Below are positions 35,273 through 43,172 of a stretch of DNA of 54,570 nucleotides, in pieces; position 1 is the first letter of the stretch, and each line of letters starts with the position of its first letter. A model generated the notes under the pieces. That model ran no database searches. It saw nothing but the letters and a program-made list of their open reading frames with translations, and was not told the DNA's origin. A program made the translations under genes and the position numbers. The stretch is from Nostoc sp. FACHB-152 (GTDB lineage Bacteria > Cyanobacteriota > Cyanobacteriia > Cyanobacteriales > Nostocaceae), in the NCBI RefSeq assembly GCF_014697475.1, contig NZ_JACJRV010000048.1, positions 1-54,570 of the forward strand, given 5' to 3'.

Positions 35273-35378
35273 GCAAAAATTCTCTTTCCTCATACACCCT
35301 AGCCTCTAGCCCCTAACCCCTTTACAGAAACTCATCTAATGCCACAATAAACTAAATAACTGTGGTGGAGCCTCTCTC

Positions 35379-36473
35379 ATGCAATCAGCAAACAAACTAC
35401 CACGATGGTTAAGTTATGGCTTGGCCTTTCCGCTAGTCATTCTCAACGGATGGCTATTGATTCAGGTTGTCAAGTATTTTCAACCCTTGGTTAGTGTAGT
35501 TGCGATCGCTATCTTACTAGCTTTTGTCTTAAACTACCCCATCCAATTCTTTCAAAGACGCGGTGTACCCCGAAACTTGGCTATTATTGGAGTCTTGCTG
35601 TTAGCTGTGGTGGTTTTAGCTGGTGTTGGTGTTACTTTAGTGCCAGTTATCTTACAACAGCTTAACGAATTAGCTAATATTCTCCCTTCATGGGTAGATT
35701 CTGGCTTACAACAATTAGAAGCTTTTCAAAATTGGGCAGCTACGCAACAAATTCCTGTTAACTTAAGAGGTTTAGCACTCCAGCTTTTAGATAGGTTATC
35801 TAATCAATTCCAATCTTTTACAGGTAGAATTCTTAGCTTTGCTTTTGATACCATTGGTGTTGTAGTTAATATATTAATTGCAGTTGTCTTAACTATTTAC
35901 TTGATATTAAATGGTGAAAACTTGTGGGATGGAATTTATCAATGGTTTCCATCTCATATAGGTACGAAAGTTAGACAAATACTCCGAGAAGATTTTCAAA
36001 ATTATTTTATTGGTCAGGCAACATTAGGGTCTATTTTAGCTGTATTAGTAACATTAGCATTTGTAGCCCTCAGAGTTCCTTTAGCTTTACTATTTGGAAT
36101 TGCTATTGGCTTTTTCTCATTGTTTCCCTTTGGTACAGGAATAGGAATTGGCATAGTTAGTTTATTAGTTGCTTTGGAAAACTTTTGGTTAGGTGTGGAA
36201 GTTCTAGGCGTAGCACTAGCCCTTGACCAAATCAACTCTAATATCGTTGCACCAAGAATTTTAGGTAATTTAACTGGGTTAAATCCTGTATGGGTAGTTA
36301 TTTCCTTACTCATAGGTGCAAAATTAGGCGGCGTTTTAGGCTTGTTAATTGCTATTCCTATCGCCAGTTTTATTAAGGATATTGCAGATAGCTGGCGAGC
36401 CGGAGAACTTAGCCAAAAGGTTATTTCTAAGGAGGATGGTGTAAAAGTTTCACCAGTTGAAATTAATAATTAG
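35379..36473 (+). CDS. AI-2E family transporter (PerM-like permease)
   Basis: A 364-aa inner-membrane protein with about eight transmembrane helices, matching the AI-2E/PerM/UPF0118 family. It has an amphipathic segment after the second helix pair (LVPVILQQLNELANILPSW), and FGIAIGFFSLFPFGTGIGIG, DQINSNIVAPRILGNLTGLNPVWVVISLLIGAKLGGVLGLLIAIP (about 285-330, in parts) are typical of the family. Members export AI-2-like signals or act as Na+/H+ antiporters; the substrate here is unknown. It is monocistronic with a hairpin terminator at 36496-36528. No known signalling gene surrounds it. Confidence 0.9.
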   Translation: MQSANKLPRWLSYGLAFPLVILNGWLLIQVVKYFQPLVSVVAIAILLAFVLNYPIQFFQRRGVPRNLAIIGVLLLAVVVLAGVGVTLVPVILQQLNELANILPSWVDSGLQQLEAFQNWAATQQIPVNLRGLALQLLDRLSNQFQSFTGRILSFAFDTIGVVVNILIAVVLTIYLILNGENLWDGIYQWFPSHIGTKVRQILREDFQNYFIGQATLGSILAVLVTLAFVALRVPLALLFGIAIGFFSLFPFGTGIGIGIVSLLVALENFWLGVEVLGVALALDQINSNIVAPRILGNLTGLNPVWVVISLLIGAKLGGVLGLLIAIPIASFIKDIADSWRAGELSQKVISKEDGVKVSPVEINN

Positions 36474-36495
36474 ACAAAAATAACCTTGTCACTTT

Positions 36496-36528
36496 ATATC
36501 CCCAATTTCTTTGAGAAGTTGGGGATAT
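36496..36528 (+). terminator. Intrinsic terminator after the AI-2E permease gene
   Basis: A 15-bp stem (ATATCCCCAATTTCT with its complement, one G-T wobble) and a 3-nt loop, followed by TAATTTTAGG. Confidence 0.7.
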
Positions 36529-36640
36529 TAATTTTAGGCAAATTTATGAATAATATAACCATTTATTAACTGCTAGATAACTCAATATTTACTTCAATCA
36601 TTCAAAGAATATATAAACCTTTTCAAGGTAAATTAATTTT

Positions 36641-38239
36641 ATGGAATTTAATCAGCCATTAAAGGTAAATCGTCGTCAATTTTTACTACGTTCAGCCTTG
36701 ACAGCAGGTGGAATCATTTCTACCAATCTTGTCTCTAAATCACAAGTTTTTGCTCAAGCACCTGGCATTATTACTTCAGAAAAAATGCGTCCGAGGATAC
36801 CTTATGGTGTAGCTAGTGGCGACATTACTGAAAATAATGTTGTGATTTGGAGCCGTAGCGATCGCCCCGCCAAAATGATCGTAGAATATTCTACTAACGA
36901 ATCTTTTCGCAATGTGCAGCGCATTGCTGGCCCTGATGCTTTAAAAAATAGCGACTTTACCGCTAGACTCAATCTCAAAAATTTACCCCCAAATCAACAG
37001 ATATTTTATCGGGTAATTTTTCAAGATTTAAACTATCAAAATACTTATAGTGCGCCTGTCACAGGTACTTTCCGCACTCCTCCTAAATATGGCAGAGATA
37101 TATTCTTTGTTTGGGGTGGTGACACTGCTGGTCAAGGATGGGGTATAAATCCCGACTTTGGTGGGATGAAAATCTATGAAACCATGCGGAAACTTCAGCC
37201 TGACTTTTTCATCCATTCTGGCGATAATATCTATGCTGATGGCCCTATTCAATCAGAAGTTTTGCTAGATGATGGCACAACTTGGCGAAACCTCGTCACA
37301 CCAGAAAAATCTAAAGTAGCAGAAACTTTAGCAGAATTTCGCGGTAATTATAAATACAACTTGACGGACGAAAACATCAAGCGTTTCAATGCCGAAGTTC
37401 CTATGCTGGCGCAATGGGATGACCACGAAACTACAAATAACTGGTATCCAGGCGAAATTCTCCTCAACGATGACCGCTATACAGTCAAGGATGTTAACTT
37501 GTTAGCAAAAAGGGGAAGACAAGCATTCTTAGAATATATGCCCATTCAGTATACAGATGACCCAGATAAAACCAAAATTTACCGTTCCTTTGAGTATGGG
37601 CCATTACTAGACATTTTCATGCTGGATGAGCGCACCTATAGAGGCCCGAATAGCCCAAACCGTCAACCAGAACCCAGTCCTAAAACAGATTTCTTGAGTG
37701 GAAAACAAGTGCAATGGATAAAAAGGCAATTACTCTCATCCAAAGCGACCTGGAAAGTTATTGCTAGTGATATGCCTTTGGGACTGATAGTTCGAGATGG
37801 GGCGACTGACTTTGAAGCTTGGGCTAATGGTAACGGCCCAGCTTTAGGAAGAGAACTAGAACTTGCAGACTTACTGCGGTTTATCAAATACAAGAACATC
37901 AAAAATGTTGTGTGGTTAACTGCGGATGTTCATTACGCTGCCGCCCACTACTACGACCCGAACAAAGCGCAATTTAAAGATTTCAAGCCTTTCTGGGAAT
38001 TTGTCGCTGGGCCTCTCAATTCTGGTACATTCGGCCCTAACGAATTAGAAAATACCTTTGGCCCACAGTTAAAGTTTCAAAGCATCCCTCCTGGTACAAA
38101 AGCAAATAGACCTCCAAGTGAAGGGTTGCAATTCTTTGGCGCAGTCAAAATTAATAGCAATACAAAGGTGATGACGGTATCATTACGTAACTTAGCTGGA
38201 AAAACTGTTTACAGTGTAGATTTGCCACCAGAATCATAA
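36641..38239 (+). CDS. phoD: PhoD-family alkaline phosphatase (Tat-exported)
   Basis: A 532-aa secreted phosphatase. The Tat signal NRRQFLLRS (R11-R12) is followed by a hydrophobic stretch and cleavage near VFAQA. The PhoD N-terminal domain (IPYGVASGDITENNVVIWSR) is followed by the metallophosphatase core with FFVWGGDTAG, FFIHSGDNIYADGP, MLAQWDDHETTNNW, MLDERTYRGP and WLTADVHYAAAHYY. PhoD enzymes bind Fe3+/Ca2+ and hydrolyse phosphodi- and monoesters, helping growth on organic phosphate. The upstream sequence has two TTAACT/ATAACT-like motifs 11 bp apart (about 36566-36582) that could be a degenerate Pho box, but they fit poorly. It ends at the 38257-38287 terminator. Confidence 0.92.
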   Translation: MEFNQPLKVNRRQFLLRSALTAGGIISTNLVSKSQVFAQAPGIITSEKMRPRIPYGVASGDITENNVVIWSRSDRPAKMIVEYSTNESFRNVQRIAGPDALKNSDFTARLNLKNLPPNQQIFYRVIFQDLNYQNTYSAPVTGTFRTPPKYGRDIFFVWGGDTAGQGWGINPDFGGMKIYETMRKLQPDFFIHSGDNIYADGPIQSEVLLDDGTTWRNLVTPEKSKVAETLAEFRGNYKYNLTDENIKRFNAEVPMLAQWDDHETTNNWYPGEILLNDDRYTVKDVNLLAKRGRQAFLEYMPIQYTDDPDKTKIYRSFEYGPLLDIFMLDERTYRGPNSPNRQPEPSPKTDFLSGKQVQWIKRQLLSSKATWKVIASDMPLGLIVRDGATDFEAWANGNGPALGRELELADLLRFIKYKNIKNVVWLTADVHYAAAHYYDPNKAQFKDFKPFWEFVAGPLNSGTFGPNELENTFGPQLKFQSIPPGTKANRPPSEGLQFFGAVKINSNTKVMTVSLRNLAGKTVYSVDLPPES

Positions 38240-38256
38240 AAGAAAAGTGTAAATTT

Positions 38257-38287
38257 CAAATCCCCTTAACTTGTTCATGGGGATTTG
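38257..38287 (+). terminator. Hairpin terminator after phoD
   Basis: A 9-bp stem CAAATCCCC / GGGGATTTG with a 13-nt loop, 17 bp past the stop. The T-run is modest (AGTGTTTCC). Confidence 0.55.
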
Positions 38288-38377
38288 AGTGTTTCCTGTT
38301 GCCGATGACAAACTATAGTTATTGCTGCCTTTTTTCTGGGTACTCTAACGGAGTTAGAGCTTAAAAGAAGGTCGGCA

Positions 38378-39223
38378 ATGCAACTCAGTGCAGGTATACA
38401 AAAATTTTGGATGGCGATCGCCAGCTATATATTATTCGGTATAAGTTTATTTTTATATCTTTTGGCAGGTAATCGTTGGCAATTGACCAATATGTTAAGC
38501 TTGCCAGATTTAATGGGTTTTACACTAATTGTTGCTATAGTTGTATATCCCTTACTCTGGTTTTTCACTAATCTTAAATCCCAGTTACTTCAAGCCATGC
38601 CAGATGAATGGCGGTTCAAAGTGGCAGTTCTGACTGACTACCCACAGATAGATTTAGTTTGGTTATACCAACAAACTAATATTTTAGAATCACTTGGATT
38701 TGTTGAGCTAATTGATTATGATGTTAAACCTGGTTTTGGTTTTGCCAGGTGTTTTGCTCATCCCGAACATTATTGTTTTGCTGAAATAGGGCAAGCTTTT
38801 AAAGAAACAGGCGAAGTCATTGCCCAGAATTTTGCTTTTTTTAGTATTTTGCAGCAAGGCTGGGTAGTAGCTGAGATTAATCGAGAAATTAACAGTAGTG
38901 ATGGTATTGCCTACATCTGGCGACATCCTCAACAGCTAAGGCGATATCATGCCAATATTGATATAGAGAAGCTGTTTTATTCACACTTACAATTTAGACA
39001 GCAAATCCTTACAGATTTAGATATTAATTTATCAACAGATGTTTCTTGGACTGCTTTTAAAACACAAGAACAACAAGCAACTATTTATCGTAAACAAGCC
39101 ATCCGCCGTAAAAATTTGTTGATGGCAATGTTAGAAGCTACTTTATTTGAATTAAATCCTAAATCGATGTGGTTGGGTAATTACCCAAAACTAGCGGCAG
39201 AAAAACAAAGAAAACGTTGCTAG
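38378..39223 (+). CDS. Membrane protein of unknown function, 281 aa
   Basis: Two N-terminal transmembrane helices (about residues 12-30 and 45-65) and a cytoplasmic alpha/beta domain: DEWRFKVAVLTDYPQIDLVWLYQQTN, FGFARCFAHPEHYCFAEIGQAF, QQGWVVAEINREINSSDGIAYIWRHPQQLRRYHANID. I do not recognise the family, though membrane-anchored proteins of this layout occur in Nostocales. AGAAGG lies 6-12 nt upstream of the ATG. Its 3' end is followed at once by a copy of the dispersed palindrome at 39229-39257. It converges with the decarboxylase gene, and only 53 bp separate the stops. Confidence 0.6.
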   Translation: MQLSAGIQKFWMAIASYILFGISLFLYLLAGNRWQLTNMLSLPDLMGFTLIVAIVVYPLLWFFTNLKSQLLQAMPDEWRFKVAVLTDYPQIDLVWLYQQTNILESLGFVELIDYDVKPGFGFARCFAHPEHYCFAEIGQAFKETGEVIAQNFAFFSILQQGWVVAEINREINSSDGIAYIWRHPQQLRRYHANIDIEKLFYSHLQFRQQILTDLDINLSTDVSWTAFKTQEQQATIYRKQAIRRKNLLMAMLEATLFELNPKSMWLGNYPKLAAEKQRKRC

Positions 39224-39228
39224 TAATT

Positions 39229-39257
39229 GTAGAGACGTAGCAATGCTACGTCTCTTA
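39229..39257. repeat. Dispersed palindromic repeat, copy 2
   Basis: Stem AGAGACGTAGCA / TGCTACGTCTCT with a single-A loop. Compared with copy 1 (28397) the pair T-A has become A-T, keeping the stem intact, which supports a selected RNA/DNA hairpin. It lies between the convergent genes at 39223 and 39277 and may act as their terminator. Confidence 0.7.
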
Positions 39258-39276
39258 TTTATAGTTGGGTGTTGCA

Positions 39277-40929
39277 TTATTGCTGCAACATCTTTGAAAG
39301 AACCTCTGGGTCATCCATTTTGCTCATTATCACTTCAATAAAAGCAAGCTGATCTTGGTTCTGTTCGACTTTTTGCAATGCTGATTCTAACTCCGATTCT
39401 GTACTTAATTTAATTCCCCAACTATTACTACCAAAAATTTCATGAAGCTTGTGATAATTCCAGCGTTGAATGTCATTATATGGCATCTTTTCACCGTGGA
39501 TATCGCGCTCTATGGTATATCCATCGTTGTTAATGAGAAAAATAATCGGCTTAAGATTATAGTGCAGCATTGTTGAAAGTTCTTGTGCGGCAATTTGAAA
39601 AGATCCATCACCAACTAATAAGATAGACCGTCTTTGTGGAGCAGCGATCGCACAACCAAGCAACGCCCCAACTGAATAGCCAATCGAACCCCAAAGCACT
39701 TGTCCAACAAAATTAGCTCCCTTTGGTAAAGGAACTACTGTGGCTCCAAACAAAGCAGTTCCAGTGTCAGCAACAATAATGTCATCTTCTTTCAGGAAAT
39801 GAGCTAATCTGTACCAAAAACGCTTTTGTGTAATCGGTGTTTCATTAGGCTGAAAAGGCTCGGTAAAACCAGCGTCTAAAGTTTCTATACTATGCTGGAA
39901 GTCCAACGTTTTTGTATCTCGGTGCTGTAATTTTTGACTCAAAGCAGACAGCACATCCCGCATAGCGACATTATTATATAAAGCACGTTTAACTTTTACA
40001 GACTGTCCATTTACTTCAATAGTGCGACTAGGATCGAGTTTGGCTGAGAATTTTCCTGTATTGAAATCAGTCATCAATGTACCGATACTCAACACACAAT
40101 CAGCCTCTTCAATACGTTTCTGCACATACTCTTTACTCGCAGCACCATTGTATATGCCAATAAATTGCGGATGTGTTTCCTCAAGTAGTCCCTTACCCAT
40201 GTTCATAGTGGCATAAGGGTATCCAGTCACTGCGAGTAACTGTCGCAATTCTTGCTGCAACCGATAACGGTCAACAGCAAAATCAGCAAGAATCACTGGT
40301 TTTTGCGCTTTTTCTAGCATCGCCACACAAGCATCAACTACCTCAGCTAAAGTAGCAGGCTCACTTTGCCAGACAGGCGGAATGAGTGGATTAGATGGTG
40401 CAGTCACTTCATGTTTAGCCACATCCATAGGTATAGAAATGTAAACAGGTAACTTTCTCAGCAGACACTCTCTTAAAACCCTATCGATTTCTGCTGTTGC
40501 ATTTTCTGGTGTGAGATAAGCTTGAGCCACTGTGACCTTTTCATACATTTGAGCAAACAGGGAGAAATCACCAGTACCAAGCGTATGATGCACAAGTGCG
40601 CCAGATGATTGCATTTTGGTAGCAGGAGAACCAGTAATTGCGACTACAGGAACTTTTTCAGCGTATGCACCAGCAATTCCATTAATAGCACTGAGTTCAC
40701 CGACACCAAAAGTAGTTACTAATGCTGCAATCCCATTAATTCGACCATAGCCATCGGCTGCATAGGCTGCGTTGAGTTCGTTGCAAGTTGTAATTAATTC
40801 AATACCATCCTGATTCACAATAAAATCGAGAAACTCCATATTGTAGTCTCCCGCAACACCAAAAACTTCCTTAACGCCAATCTGCTTGAGACGCAGCACT
40901 AAATAGTCGCCAACAGTACAGTTCGTCAT
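39277..40929 (-). CDS. Pyruvate/indolepyruvate decarboxylase (TPP-dependent 2-oxoacid decarboxylase)
   Basis: A 550-aa ThDP-dependent decarboxylase. Catalytic residues match those of yeast and Zymomonas pyruvate decarboxylase at equivalent positions: D28 (AGDYN), E51 (NELNAAYAADGYGR), H114-H115 (VHHTLG) and the glutamate in GYTIE. The ThDP motif GDGSF...INN is present (GDGSFQIAAQELSTML, then FLINNDG). It decarboxylates pyruvate to acetaldehyde or indolepyruvate to indoleacetaldehyde; which one is not clear. A longer frame starts at 40947, but ATG 40929 has GAGGGAGG 8 nt upstream and is chosen. The gene is divergent from the ATPase-PIN module. In a phototroph it suggests fermentation in darkness. 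Confidence 0.92.
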   Translation of the reverse strand: MTNCTVGDYLVLRLKQIGVKEVFGVAGDYNMEFLDFIVNQDGIELITTCNELNAAYAADGYGRINGIAALVTTFGVGELSAINGIAGAYAEKVPVVAITGSPATKMQSSGALVHHTLGTGDFSLFAQMYEKVTVAQAYLTPENATAEIDRVLRECLLRKLPVYISIPMDVAKHEVTAPSNPLIPPVWQSEPATLAEVVDACVAMLEKAQKPVILADFAVDRYRLQQELRQLLAVTGYPYATMNMGKGLLEETHPQFIGIYNGAASKEYVQKRIEEADCVLSIGTLMTDFNTGKFSAKLDPSRTIEVNGQSVKVKRALYNNVAMRDVLSALSQKLQHRDTKTLDFQHSIETLDAGFTEPFQPNETPITQKRFWYRLAHFLKEDDIIVADTGTALFGATVVPLPKGANFVGQVLWGSIGYSVGALLGCAIAAPQRRSILLVGDGSFQIAAQELSTMLHYNLKPIIFLINNDGYTIERDIHGEKMPYNDIQRWNYHKLHEIFGSNSWGIKLSTESELESALQKVEQNQDQLAFIEVIMSKMDDPEVLSKMLQQ

Positions 40930-41066
40930 TGTTTTAGCCTCCCTCAATTTCTGCTCATAGGATATGGAATGTTTCGTGCAGATACGTGCCTCTTGAGGAA
41001 GACAGCAGGCTAGACTTTTGGAGGGAAAGTAGAATTAACCAGTTAAATTTGTTGTGTAGCAATATC

Positions 41067-41098
41067 AAAGCATAAAAAAACCTTGAGCGATCGCTACT
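41067..41098. repeat. 32-bp direct repeat, left copy, flanking the ATPase-PIN module
   Basis: Starts AAAGCATAAAAAAA and ends CTTGAGCGATCGCTACT with one variable base (C here) between. The right copy is at 43080-43111. The 351-bp gap 40930-41280 also holds an 8-bp inverted repeat CTGCAAGC (41100) / GCTTGCAG (41144) and dispersed CGCAAAG/CGCGGAG/CGCAGAG-type repeats (about 41180-41220). No other gene is seen. Confidence 0.8.
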
Positions 41099-41280
41099 GC
41101 TGCAAGCTAGATTTAAGTATGTGCTAAATTTGCTAATTGCTCTGCTTGCAGGCTACAGCAAATCATAAGTTTAAATTTAAACGCAAAGTAACGCGGAGTT
41201 TGACGCAGAGTGACGCTGAGTTTTTTTATTGATTCTGTAGAATAAATAAGAGTAAATTTTTAGAGTTTTTGGAGTTGGTA

Positions 41281-42558
41281 ATGCTTAAGAAACTCATCCT
41301 AGAAAATTGGAAAAGTTTCCGTTATGCGGAGCTTCCACTTGACCCTTTGACGGTGCTTATTGGTACAAATGCAAGTGGTAAATCTAATGTAGTTGAAGCT
41401 TTAGAATTTTTACAAAGAATAGCTAGAGGTGAAAACGTTGAGGCTGCTTTAGCAGGAGATAAAACACTTCCTTTAATTAGAGGTGGCGTTGAATGGGCTG
41501 CAAGAAGAGGTAAAACTGAGTTTACATTAAAAGCATTAATCCAGGGTGAGGACGAAAGAATAGATTATTTATATTTTATTCAGATAAGAACACTTCCTGA
41601 AGCAAGGGTTATAAAAGAGTACATTAAATTTCAAATCTTTATTGAAAGAGAGGGCCTAAACACTAAAAAATATACTATAACTATAAAGCTAAAAGATAAT
41701 AGATTATCTACAAAAAGTGGTTTACAAAATAGAGGAATTGACCTAAAGCTTAATGAAGATATAGTATCTAACCTTACTAACAATAAAAACGAGGTAATTT
41801 TAATAGAAGATAATGATTTCATGGAAAAATTGCATAATACAATTTTTGTTTTAAGCAAGGAAGGAAAAAAAAAAGTTGTTTCAACGCTGGAAAATATTTT
41901 AGTTTTAAATCCAATTCCTTATAAAATGCGTGACTATGCGCGCCTATCTGAAACTCTAGAAAGGGATGGATCAAATATTGCTGGGGTAATAGCAGCATTG
42001 GATAGAGACAAAAAGATCGAAGTCGAATTAAATCTATCAAATTACACCAAAAATTTACCGGACAAAGATATAAGAAAAGTCTTTGCAGAAGCTGTCGGTA
42101 GATTAAAAACTGATGCAATGCTTTACTGTGAAGAAGAATGGAAACCTGGAGAAACTACATTAATAGATGCTAAAGCTATGTCGGATGGAACTTTACACTT
42201 TTTAGCAATTCTCACGGCTTTATTGACTCGCCCCGAAGGGAGTCAAATTGTCATTGAAGAAATAGATAATGGTCTACATCCTTCTCGTGCAGAATTACTG
42301 GTGAGAATACTACGCGAGATTGGCGGAAAAAGAAATATAGATATCTTACTGACTACTCATAACCCAGCATTACTCGATGCTTTAGGCCCGGAAATCGTTC
42401 CCTTCGTGGTTGTTGCACACCGCGATTCTGAAACCGGAGAAAGTAAGCTTACACTGTTAGAAGATATTGATAATTTCTCTAAGTTATTTGCTTCATATTC
42501 TTTGGGAAATATGACAACTAAGGGTGCAATTGAAAGAAGCCTTTCTCATGGTGAATAG
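41281..42558 (+). CDS. AAA_21/ABC-type ATPase of a putative defence-like module
   Basis: A 425-aa ATPase of the SMC/RecF/AAA_21 class. It has Walker A GTNASGKSN (28-36, K34), a signature-like KAMSDGTLHF (around 298-307), Walker B QIVIEEIDNGLHPS (322-335, E326-E327) and the H-loop LLTTHNPALLDAL (H360). The middle helical/lever region (about 90-285) is unlike known families. No C-terminal Toprim or nuclease domain is visible, so it differs from OLD/GajA. The coding sequence is markedly AT-rich compared with the adjacent mutS. A longer frame uses TTG at 41269, but the ATG at 41281 has GGAG 6 nt upstream. The stop overlaps the start region of the PIN gene. Confidence 0.88.
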   Translation: MLKKLILENWKSFRYAELPLDPLTVLIGTNASGKSNVVEALEFLQRIARGENVEAALAGDKTLPLIRGGVEWAARRGKTEFTLKALIQGEDERIDYLYFIQIRTLPEARVIKEYIKFQIFIEREGLNTKKYTITIKLKDNRLSTKSGLQNRGIDLKLNEDIVSNLTNNKNEVILIEDNDFMEKLHNTIFVLSKEGKKKVVSTLENILVLNPIPYKMRDYARLSETLERDGSNIAGVIAALDRDKKIEVELNLSNYTKNLPDKDIRKVFAEAVGRLKTDAMLYCEEEWKPGETTLIDAKAMSDGTLHFLAILTALLTRPEGSQIVIEEIDNGLHPSRAELLVRILREIGGKRNIDILLTTHNPALLDALGPEIVPFVVVAHRDSETGESKLTLLEDIDNFSKLFASYSLGNMTTKGAIERSLSHGE

Positions 42559-42566
42559 TGAGTAGT

Positions 42567-43088
42567 ATGAGAAAGGTATTACTGATAGATACATCGCTGT
42601 TATGCGTTTGGTTACAAGTGCCAGGTAAAAAAACTGCTGGTAATAATGAATGGAATTTTGAGCGTGTAAATCAGAAAATTCAGCTAGAAATATCAAAATC
42701 TACAACGTTAGTATTGCCTTTAGCGACTGTTATCGAAACGGGTAATCATATTGCACAGGCTAAAACAAATACAGCAAATAAGTATCCAACGGCGCAAAAA
42801 TTTGCCGAAATTATAACTTATGCAGCTGATGAAACAAGCCCTTGGGCGGCTTTTCGTGAACAAATTGTGCTTTGGGAAGCAGAGGAACTAAAAAAATTAG
42901 CGGTGCAATTCCCTAATCAAGCCATACAAGAGACTTCTATGGGTGATGCCAGTATTGTCATCTTGGGTTGGCATTACCATCATAAGGGATATCATGTGGA
43001 GTTTTTAACTGATGATGAACAGTTAAAATCGCAGGAACCACCCCCACCACAGCTACCTACACGCCGCAGCAGTCGTAGAAAAGCATAA
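42567..43088 (+). CDS. PIN-like nuclease partner of the AAA ATPase
   Basis: A 173-aa protein with a PIN-domain layout: KVLLIDTSLL (D8), VIETGNHI (E57), MGDASIVILG (D127) and EFLTDDEQL (D149/D150). These four acidic positions are those that bind Mg2+ in PIN ribonucleases. The C-terminus (PPPPQLPTRRSSRRKA) is a proline/basic tail. A GTG at 42558 overlaps the ATPase stop (TAGTG) and would add three residues; ATG 42567 is conservative. The gene pair is translationally coupled. The stop codon (43086-43088) lies inside the right 32-bp repeat. I infer that the ATPase controls an RNA- or DNA-cleaving toxin. Confidence 0.75.
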   Translation: MRKVLLIDTSLLCVWLQVPGKKTAGNNEWNFERVNQKIQLEISKSTTLVLPLATVIETGNHIAQAKTNTANKYPTAQKFAEIITYAADETSPWAAFREQIVLWEAEELKKLAVQFPNQAIQETSMGDASIVILGWHYHHKGYHVEFLTDDEQLKSQEPPPPQLPTRRSSRRKA

Positions 43089-43111
43089 AAAAATCTTGAG
43101 CGATCGCTACT
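43080..43111. repeat. 32-bp direct repeat, right copy
   Basis: Identical to the left copy at 31 of 32 positions (T instead of C in the middle). It includes the PIN gene stop codon and one HIP1 site, and is followed by 61 bp before mutS. Confidence 0.8.
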
Positions 43112-43172
43112 CAACCTCACATCACGTTATCATCGAGTATTGTGGCTTTTCCGTGTGTGAATCCTTGCATCT

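Noticed and set aside
36560-36590. Pho box upstream of phoD
   Set aside because: TTAACT and ATAACT 11 bp apart only weakly resemble the cyanobacterial Pho box of three repeats, so it is mentioned in the gene entry but not listed.
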